From positions 1-31,819 of the forward strand of contig JBFKAV010000020.1 in the NCBI GenBank assembly GCA_041621405.1: DNA of 31,819 nt, given 5' to 3'. The stretch's first letter is position 1, and the number at the start of each line of letters is the position of its first letter. The notes below the pieces were generated by a model that worked only from the letters and a program-made list of their open reading frames with translations, was not told the origin of the DNA and did not search any database. Both the position numbers and the translations under genes were made by a program. This stretch comes from JBFKAV01 sp041621405. GTDB taxonomy: Bacteria > Pseudomonadota > Alphaproteobacteria > Rhodobacterales > Rhodobacteraceae. Shown in pieces: positions 1 through 6,192 of the stretch.

Positions 1-914
1 CCCACCGGCTTGGCCCCCGACAGCTCGCGCAGACGGCCGATGAACTCGACGAGCTCGATCGGGGTGGAGAACTCCGGATGCGCCGCTGGCGAGATGCAGT
101 CCACCCCCATCGGCACGCCTCTCGCCGCGGCAATCTCGGGCGAGATCTTCGAGGCCGGCAGCATGCCGCCGTGGCCGGGCTTGGCGCCCTGGCTGAGCTT
201 GACCTCGATCATCTTCACCTGTGGGTCGGCCGCCTGCTGGCGGAACGTCTCGGCGTCGAACCGGCCATCCGCCGTTCTGCAGCCGAAATAGCCCGACCCG
301 ATCTCCCAGATCAGGTCGCCGCCGCCCTCGCGGTGGTAGCGGCTGATGCCGCCCTCGCCGGTGTCGTGTGCGAAGCCGCCCATCTTCGCGCCCTGGTTCA
401 GGGCCATGATCGCGTTCGCGGAGAGCGCGCCGAAGCTCATCGCCGAGATGTTGTAGATCGAGCCGTCGTAGGGCTGCTTGCAGTCGGGTCCGCCGATCCG
501 GAGCCGGAAATCGGGGTCCGCGATGTGCTTCGGCACCACCGAGTGGGTCAGCCATTCGAAGCCCGAATCGTAGACCCGCTCGCGGGTGCCGAAGGGGCGC
601 TTGTCCTCCACGCCCTTGGCGCGCTGGTAGACCAGCGAGCGCTCGTCGCGCGAGAACGGCAGCTCGTCCTGGTCGCTCTCGATCAGGTATTGCCGGATCT
701 CCGGGCGCATCCCCTCGAACAGGAAGCGCATGTGGCCGATCACCGGGTAGTTGCGCAGGATCGAGTGCGAGGGCTGCGTCAGGTCGCGCAGGCCGGTCGC
801 AGCGAGCGCGCCGAAGAAGAGAAGCGGCAACAGGAACCAGCCGCTCCAGATCAGGCCGAGGAGCGAGACGAGCGCCAGCGCCGTGGCGCCGGCGAAGACG
901 GTGTATCTGTTCAT
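1..914 (-). CDS. FMN-binding glutamate synthase family protein (3' end cut by window edge)
   Basis: The 304 visible codons resemble the FMN-binding glutamate-synthase domain (GltB2/COG0069) in its stand-alone form, which has a hydrophobic N-terminus instead of a glutaminase domain. A membrane segment covers about residues 6-40 and is followed by a conserved entry region (SHSILRNYPVIGHMR). Then come NISAMSFGALS and GAKPGHGGMLP, which are typical of the FMN/glutamate-synthase barrel. Start choice: ATG at 914, preceded by a strong GGGGAGGAG ribosome site about 7 bases away. It lies 24 bases downstream of the aminotransferase stop and is the last visible gene of the long operon. Known members of this group are poorly characterised; some relatives form or cleave N-substituted glutamates. 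A role in moving amino groups to or from glutamate is inferred from the operon. The C-terminus lies outside the window, so the Fe-S ligands cannot be checked. Confidence 0.85.
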   Translation of the reverse strand, partial: MNRYTVFAGATALALVSLLGLIWSGWFLLPLLFFGALAATGLRDLTQPSHSILRNYPVIGHMRFLFEGMRPEIRQYLIESDQDELPFSRDERSLVYQRAKGVEDKRPFGTRERVYDSGFEWLTHSVVPKHIADPDFRLRIGGPDCKQPYDGSIYNISAMSFGALSANAIMALNQGAKMGGFAHDTGEGGISRYHREGGGDLIWEIGSGYFGCRTADGRFDAETFRQQAADPQVKMIEVKLSQGAKPGHGGMLPASKISPEIAAARGVPMGVDCISPAAHPEFSTPIELVEFIGRLRELSGAKPV

Positions 915-938
915 CGCCTTACTCCTCCCCTCGGCGCC

Positions 939-2258
939 TCAGATCGCCGCCGCGATGGCGGTGTCGAGCTTGTCGGTCAGCTCGTCGAGCTGGCCGTCCT
1001 CGATGATGAAGGGCGGCGCCAGGAGCACGTGGTCGCCCTGCCGCCCGTCGATCGTTCCCGACATCGGGTAGCAGATGAGCCCCGCCTCGAAGGCCGCCTT
1101 CTTGATCTTACCGGCGACCCCGCGGGAGGGGTCGAAGGGGGCCTTGGTCTCGCGGTCCTCGACCAGCTCGATGCCGCGGAAGAGGCCGCGGCCCCTGAGG
1201 TCGCCCACGTGCGGGTGCTGGCCGAAGCGGTCCTCGAGCCGCGCCTTGAGCCCCTCGCCCTGCACCGTCACCCGCTCGATCAGCCCCCGGTCGAGGATCG
1301 CCGAGACCACGGCAAGCCCCGCCGCCGCCGCTGTGGGGTGGCCCATATAGGTGTGGCCGTGCTGGAAGAAGCCGGAGCCGGCCTTGATCGTATCGTAGAT
1401 TTCGGCGCTGCAGAGCATCGCGCCGATCGGCTGGTAGCCGGCGCCCAACCCCTTGGCGATGCAGACGATGTCTGGCGCCACCCCGTCCTGCTCGCAGGCG
1501 AAGAGCGTGCCGGTGCGGCCCATGCCGCACATCACCTCGTCGAGGATGAGGAGGATGCCGTGCCTGTCGCAGATCTCGCGGATCCGGCGGAAGTAGCCCG
1601 GCGGCGCGGCGAGCGCGCCGGCGGTGGCGCCGACGACCGGCTCGGCCATGAAGGCAATCACGGTTTCCGGGCCGACCCGCTGGATTTCGGCCTCGAGCGC
1701 ATCGGCCGCCCGCTTGCCGTAGTCCTCCGAACTCTCGCCCTCGCGCTTCAGCCGGTACTCATAGGCCGGCTCGATGTGGCTCATCTCGATCAGGAGCGGC
1801 CGGAACTGCGCCCGCCGCCACTCGTTGCCGCCGGCCGAGAGCGCGCCCAGCGTGTTGCCGTGGTAGCTCTGCTGGCGGGCGATGATCCGGCCGCGCTCGG
1901 GCTCGCCCTTCTCGACCCAGTACTGCCGGGCGAGCTTGATCGCCGCCTCGGTCGCCTCCGAGCCGCCGGAGACGAAATAGACCCGGTCGAGCTTCCCCGG
2001 CGCGTTGGCGACGAGCAGATCGGCCAGCGCCTCGGTTGGCTCGGAAGTGAAGAAGCCGGTATGGGCGAAGGCGATGTGGTCGAGTTGCGTCTTGACCGCG
2101 GCCAGGACCTCGGCATCGCCGTGGCCAAGGCAGGACACCGCGGCGCCACCCGACCCGTCGAGGTAGCGCTTGCCAGTGCTGTCGATCAGGTAGCAGCCCT
2201 CGCCGCCGGCGACGACGGGCGGCGGCTGCCTGGTATGGCGCGGGAAGACGTGTGACAT
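939..2258 (-). CDS. Class III (omega) aminotransferase, PLP-dependent
   Basis: A 439-residue fold-type I, class III aminotransferase that moves an amino group, usually from an omega-amine or omega-amino acid, to an oxo-acid. Visible motifs are the phosphate-binding VSGGSEATEAA (about 97-107), SYHGNT (131-136), the PLP-pyridine aspartate in LILDEVMCGMGRTG (D240), and the Schiff-base lysine K269 in IAKGLGAGYQP. Length is normal for the family. Start choice: ATG at 2258 sits about 7 bases after GGAAAGGA; an in-frame ATG at 2264 is too close to that site. It is 37 bases downstream of mgtE and 24 upstream of the glutamate-synthase-like gene. Relatives act on putrescine, diaminobutyrate, beta-alanine, taurine or GABA; sequence alone does not give the substrate. 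An amine or amino-aldehyde made within this operon is a reasonable guess. Confidence 0.9.
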   Translation of the reverse strand: MSHVFPRHTRQPPPVVAGGEGCYLIDSTGKRYLDGSGGAAVSCLGHGDAEVLAAVKTQLDHIAFAHTGFFTSEPTEALADLLVANAPGKLDRVYFVSGGSEATEAAIKLARQYWVEKGEPERGRIIARQQSYHGNTLGALSAGGNEWRRAQFRPLLIEMSHIEPAYEYRLKREGESSEDYGKRAADALEAEIQRVGPETVIAFMAEPVVGATAGALAAPPGYFRRIREICDRHGILLILDEVMCGMGRTGTLFACEQDGVAPDIVCIAKGLGAGYQPIGAMLCSAEIYDTIKAGSGFFQHGHTYMGHPTAAAAGLAVVSAILDRGLIERVTVQGEGLKARLEDRFGQHPHVGDLRGRGLFRGIELVEDRETKAPFDPSRGVAGKIKKAAFEAGLICYPMSGTIDGRQGDHVLLAPPFIIEDGQLDELTDKLDTAIAAAI

Positions 2259-2295
2259 TAGCATTTCCTTTCCGGACGCAGGTGCGCCCATCCAG

Positions 2296-3693
2296 CTATT
2301 GCAGCAGCAGCGGCATCATCAGGGCGGCCAGACTGAGGACGAGGAAGAATCCCGCCATGTCGGTGATCGTGGTCAGAAGCGGCCCCGAGGCGACCGCCGG
2401 ATCCTGGCCGATGCGCTTCAGCGCCAGCGGCACGACGCCGCCGATCGAGACCGCGATCACAGTGTTGAGCGCGAGCGCCGTGCCGATCACCACGCCGAGC
2501 CAGGGATTGCCCTTCCAGGCCCAGGCGACAAGCATGATCAGGAGCCCCAGCGCAATGCCGTTGATGGCGCCGACCGAGACCTCCTTCAGCCAGACCCGAA
2601 ACGCGTCCTTCGGCTGCACCACGCCGAGCGAGAGCTCGCGCATCGTCACGCCAACGGCCTGGTTGCCCGAGCAACCCGACATGTCGGAGACCATCGGCAG
2701 GAAGACCGCGATGGCGATCACGGCGGCCAGCGTCTCCTCGTAGGCCGAGATCACCGAGGCGGCGATCACGTTGAGGATGATGTTGGCCGAGAGCCAGGCG
2801 AGGCGGCGGCGCGAGCGCAGCCAGAGCGGCATCGAGCGCAGCTCGTCGCCGATCTGCTGACGTTTCAGGCTTTCGCTCTCCGCCCGCTCCAGCGCGGCAT
2901 CGCGGATCGCGTCGCGGCTGACCACGCCGACGAGCCTTCCGTCGGCCTCGACCACCGGCAGGCCGAGGAAGGGGTGTTCGTCAAACAGGTCCTCGAGCTC
3001 GTGCAGCGTCGCCGTGACCGGCACCGTCAGCGGCGGGACCATGATCGCGGAGAGCTTCGCGGAGCGCTTCGCCGTGAGCAGTCCGCGCAGCGAGACCACG
3101 CCGACCGGCCGGCCCTCGGCGTCGATCACGTAGGGATGCTGGCCGCGATAGCGCTCGAAGTCGAGCTCGTCGCTGACGAAGTCGCGCAGGACCGCGCCGA
3201 CCGTCGCGGTGTCGGGGAACTGGAACGCCTCGGCCTGCATCAGGCCGCCGGCGGTGTCGTCCTCGTATTCGGCGAGGCGTCGGACGTCGGCGGCGTCCTC
3301 CGGCTCCATCTCGTCGAGGATCGCCTCGGCGTCCTCCTCGTCGAGATCACCGATCAGGTCGGCCTGGAGGTCGGAATCGAGCTCCTCGATGATGTCGGCG
3401 GCGCGGTCGGCTTCGAGCCGCTCAACGAGCTCGGTCGCGGCGGCGTGAGGGGCCTCGTCGATCAGCTCGGCGGCAAGCTCGATCGGCACCAGTTCGAGCA
3501 GGGTGTCGCGATCCTCGGCCGAAAGCGCCAGAAGCTGGCGCAGCGCCCCCGAGCGCGGCAGCGGGTCGAGCAGTTCGTTCAGCAGCGCGGCGTCGCGGGC
3601 GTCGACCGCTGCCTTGACCCGATCTCGCATCTTCGGCGCCTGCCCTTGCGGATCAGGCGCGGGGTTCTCGACTGTCAGCTGATCTTCCGCCAC
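2296..3693 (-). CDS. mgtE: Magnesium transporter MgtE
   Basis: 465-residue MgtE-type Mg2+ channel/transporter of the inner membrane. Order of domains: acidic helical MgtE N-domain (about 25-145), paired CBS domains that sense Mg2+ (about 150-265; PYVIDAEGRPVGVVS and GLPVVEADGRLVGVVSRDAI), then the five-helix membrane domain (about 295-465) with FLPMVSDMSGCSGNQA, the family's ion-pathway signature. Start choice: GTG at 3693, five bases after a strong AAGGGAGG site; an upstream in-frame GTG at 3714 would lie in front of that site and is rejected. It lies 31 bases after the C45 gene and 37 before the aminotransferase, so it is probably co-transcribed. Its role in the pathway is not obvious. It could supply Mg2+ for the ATP-grasp enzyme or simply be a passenger. 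Confidence 0.95.
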   Translation of the reverse strand: MAEDQLTVENPAPDPQGQAPKMRDRVKAAVDARDAALLNELLDPLPRSGALRQLLALSAEDRDTLLELVPIELAAELIDEAPHAAATELVERLEADRAADIIEELDSDLQADLIGDLDEEDAEAILDEMEPEDAADVRRLAEYEDDTAGGLMQAEAFQFPDTATVGAVLRDFVSDELDFERYRGQHPYVIDAEGRPVGVVSLRGLLTAKRSAKLSAIMVPPLTVPVTATLHELEDLFDEHPFLGLPVVEADGRLVGVVSRDAIRDAALERAESESLKRQQIGDELRSMPLWLRSRRRLAWLSANIILNVIAASVISAYEETLAAVIAIAVFLPMVSDMSGCSGNQAVGVTMRELSLGVVQPKDAFRVWLKEVSVGAINGIALGLLIMLVAWAWKGNPWLGVVIGTALALNTVIAVSIGGVVPLALKRIGQDPAVASGPLLTTITDMAGFFLVLSLAALMMPLLLQ

Positions 3694-3724
3694 TTCGTCC
3701 TCCCTTGACCCCACGCCAGGATGC

Positions 3725-4714
3725 CTAGCGCACGACGGCCCGCGCTTCCGGCGTGTAGATTCGCCGCTCCCCGTCCTCGATGCCGCCGATCGACAGCGGC
3801 CAGGCGCCGCGAGGCCAGCGCAGCTCCATCTCGCCCCGCCGCGGCCGGTAGACGGCGGTGTAGAGCGTGCCGAAGCCGCGGTCGAAGGCCGTGGAATAGA
3901 GCGGGGGCTTCAGGAAGGCACCGATGAACTTCTCTTCCGGCTCGACGTGGAGCGTGAGGCGCTGCAGGAGGAACCGCTCGCGCTCGACGGTGGCGGTCAT
4001 CCGCGCGTGGGCGTCCCACTCGACTTTCTCCTGGTGGTTGGTCGCCACCGCCGCGTGGGTTATCACCGCGGGCCGGTCGGGCGCCATGTAGGCGGTCAGG
4101 TAGTTCCGCTTCCGGTCGAGCGCGGTGACGTTGTAGCTCATGTGCGTCGGTATCCGGCCGAGCGCGCGGCCGGCCTCCTCAGCGGTCTGGCAGGTCTGCA
4201 GGACGTAGCGCAGGATCAGGGGCACGCCGAAGCCGTCGCCCACCACGTGCCGCCCGCCGAAGGTGAGCGAGACCGCGAGCCCGGCGTCGTTCATCCCGTC
4301 GACCAGGCCCCAGAGCCCGTCGGAGGTGCCTATGACGGTGCGGCCCAGCCACCTGGTGTGCAGCACCACTGCGTCGAAGGCGCGCGGGTCGTAGTCGTAG
4401 TTGCGCACCATGACCGGCTCGGCGCCCGGCCAGATCGCCTGGGAACAGGCCGAAAGGTAGGGCGGCGGGCGGTAGAAGCTGAGGAACCGCGCGGCGAGGT
4501 CGCCGCCGCCGGCGAGCGCGCAGAGCCGCTCGTAGAGCGGCATCAGCTCAGGCATGTGCGCCCCGAGCGCCTTGCGGCTTTCCCAGTAGGTCGGGCGGGC
4601 GTCCTCGCCCTCCCTCAGCCACCAGCGGCGGTAGTCCGGCCAGAACTCGGCGAAGAGCCCGGCCCATTTCGGGCCGGGCTCGGCCTCGCCGATGCTCCGC
4701 CAGACGATCTCCAT
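3725..4714 (-). CDS. C45-family Ntn hydrolase / acyltransferase (acyl-CoA:6-APA acyltransferase-like)
   Basis: 329-residue protein of the N-terminal-nucleophile superfamily, C45 branch (isopenicillin-N acyltransferase, carcinine hydrolase and relatives). These proteins cut themselves before a cysteine that then becomes the amidohydrolase or acyl-transfer nucleophile. The predicted nucleophile is C90 in YLSACSQAIW, followed by the conserved RNYDYD (about 104-109), DGMNDAGLAVSLTFGG (about 138-153) and a late ATNHQ segment. Residues 1-89 would be the propeptide or alpha-subunit. Start choice: ATG at 4714 overlaps the TGA of the ATP-grasp gene by one base (TGATG), which means translational coupling; an in-frame GTG three bases upstream is the alternative. 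Coupling an amide-forming with an amide-breaking family suggests consecutive steps on the same amide. The actual substrate is unknown. Confidence 0.88.
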   Translation of the reverse strand: MEIVWRSIGEAEPGPKWAGLFAEFWPDYRRWWLREGEDARPTYWESRKALGAHMPELMPLYERLCALAGGGDLAARFLSFYRPPPYLSACSQAIWPGAEPVMVRNYDYDPRAFDAVVLHTRWLGRTVIGTSDGLWGLVDGMNDAGLAVSLTFGGRHVVGDGFGVPLILRYVLQTCQTAEEAGRALGRIPTHMSYNVTALDRKRNYLTAYMAPDRPAVITHAAVATNHQEKVEWDAHARMTATVERERFLLQRLTLHVEPEEKFIGAFLKPPLYSTAFDRGFGTLYTAVYRPRRGEMELRWPRGAWPLSIGGIEDGERRIYTPEARAVVR

Positions 4715-6174
4715 CACATGATCTTGAAGGCCGGATCAGCCACCGCCGGGCCCGCTTCGGCCACCGGAAGCGGCTGGGTCGCGAAGGCCGTCTTGATGCC
4801 GTGGATCCAGCGCTTCGCCCGTTCGTTGAGCTTGAAGCCGCTGGTCATCGACCGCCCGCGGGTGACCAGGATGCCGAGGTCGGCGCCCTCGTACCTGTAG
4901 TCGCCCGGCTTCAGGATCCTGAGGAAGAACGCCTCGTTCTCCGATTCCACCGCGCGGCGGTGGTAGTCGAAGCGGTCGTAGACCACCCTTCCGTCTTCCA
5001 GCATCTTGTAGATCCCGGTCTGCGGCGCGTGGGTGATGATGTCGACGCTGTCCTCGGTGTGCTTGATCACCATCTGGCTCCAGCCGTCGATCATCTCCGG
5101 ATCCGCCCAGCGGGCGTTGAGCTCGTCGACGTCGAGCTTGAACTTGGCCTTCGAGAACTCCAGCAGGTGGAACAGGAACAGGGGCGCGTCGGCATGGGCG
5201 AAGGCGGCGTGGTTGGTCATCGACGAGGCGCCGGTGATCCGCGGATTGAGCTCGCCGAGCCAGAGGTCGCCGGTCTTCTTGTCGATCAGGAAGTCGAGCT
5301 CGAAGTAGCCGCGGTAGCCCTCCTTGCGAAGCTGCTCACCGAACTTGAAGGTGAGGTCGCGCGCCTCCTGGCGGACCTTCGGCGGGAACGCGGTCGAGAG
5401 GATCTCGTTGCCGCACCAGCCGCCGCGGTAGGGCGTGAGCTCCTTGAAGCCGACCAGCTCGGTCATCAACGGGCCGACGATGGTGCCCTCCGAGGTGGCG
5501 CAGGCCTCGATCGCCGACCCGCGGCAATCGATCCGCTTCATGATCTTGATCTCGCCCTGGCCGACGATCTCGTGCTCGTATTTGCGGAAATCGGCCTCGG
5601 ACTTGATGAAGAAGGTGGTGTGGCCCGAGTCGCCGAAGGCCGACTGCAGCACCAGGTCGTGGCCGAGCTTGGCCTTCTCGCAGGTCTTCCTGAGGTCGTC
5701 GTAGCTCTTCACCACGGCCAACGTGTTCGGCACCGAGGGAACGCCGGCCTTGTTGCCGATCCGCACGGTCTCGATCTTGTTGTCCATGTTGGTCCGAAGC
5801 TTCGCCTTCGGGAACCAGACCTCGGCGCCCAGCTCCTTCGACAGCCGCTCGGTCTCCTCGTCGAACATCAGGAACACGAACCTGGGCTTGCCGCCGCGGC
5901 GCTTGATCAGGTCGATCACCTCCTTGTGCTGCAGGAGGTAGTTGTTGATGTCCTCGATCGACTGGAACTCGGCATGCGGCTGCTCGGAGGGGCAGAACAC
6001 GTTCGGGTGCCGGCCGTCATAGCAGTCGATGTAGCATATGTACTTGAAATTCTTGCACCATTCGTCGATGCCGAGGAGGTTGAAGTTGGTCGCCGAGATG
6101 AAGTAGATCGGCTCCTCGTTGCGGTGGAAGAACCGCCGGATCTCCGAGATGTTGTTGAGCTGTTTCTTGGCCAT
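4714..6174 (-). CDS. ATP-grasp carboxylate-amine ligase-like protein
   Basis: 486-residue stand-alone ATP-grasp protein, often labelled biotin carboxylase in databases although no biotin-carboxyl-carrier context is present. The ATP-grasp core runs from about 125 to 330. It includes LVLQSAFGDSGHTTFFI (about 174-190) as the nucleotide-binding loop, and the metal/ATP residues E292 and D294 in YFELDFLID, then E308, N310 and R312 in WLGELNPRITGAS. The N-terminal 120 residues form a pre-ATP-grasp-like region, and the last ~150 residues match no domain I recognise. Start choice: ATG at 6174 after GGGAGAGGGATCAC. It is 18 bases downstream of the decarboxylase and one-base coupled to the C45 hydrolase. 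Family chemistry activates a carboxylate as acyl phosphate and joins it to an amine, so an amide ligase acting on the decarboxylation product is inferred, not shown. Confidence 0.85.
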   Translation of the reverse strand: MAKKQLNNISEIRRFFHRNEEPIYFISATNFNLLGIDEWCKNFKYICYIDCYDGRHPNVFCPSEQPHAEFQSIEDINNYLLQHKEVIDLIKRRGGKPRFVFLMFDEETERLSKELGAEVWFPKAKLRTNMDNKIETVRIGNKAGVPSVPNTLAVVKSYDDLRKTCEKAKLGHDLVLQSAFGDSGHTTFFIKSEADFRKYEHEIVGQGEIKIMKRIDCRGSAIEACATSEGTIVGPLMTELVGFKELTPYRGGWCGNEILSTAFPPKVRQEARDLTFKFGEQLRKEGYRGYFELDFLIDKKTGDLWLGELNPRITGASSMTNHAAFAHADAPLFLFHLLEFSKAKFKLDVDELNARWADPEMIDGWSQMVIKHTEDSVDIITHAPQTGIYKMLEDGRVVYDRFDYHRRAVESENEAFFLRILKPGDYRYEGADLGILVTRGRSMTSGFKLNERAKRWIHGIKTAFATQPLPVAEAGPAVADPAFKIM

Positions 6175-6192
6175 GTGATCCCTCTCCCTGTC

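Noticed and set aside
78..2255. Long plus-strand open frame opposite the aminotransferase and glutamate-synthase-like genes
   Set aside because: Its translation is low-complexity, rich in Arg, Ala, Val and Asp, without domain motifs. It mirrors genuine minus-strand genes with clear motifs and ribosome sites; such shadows are normal in very GC-rich DNA.
4714..6174. Calling the ATP-grasp protein biotin carboxylase
   Set aside because: There is no carboxyl-carrier or carboxyltransferase gene nearby, and the visible motifs are those of ATP-grasp enzymes in general; an amide-ligase type is more consistent with the operon.
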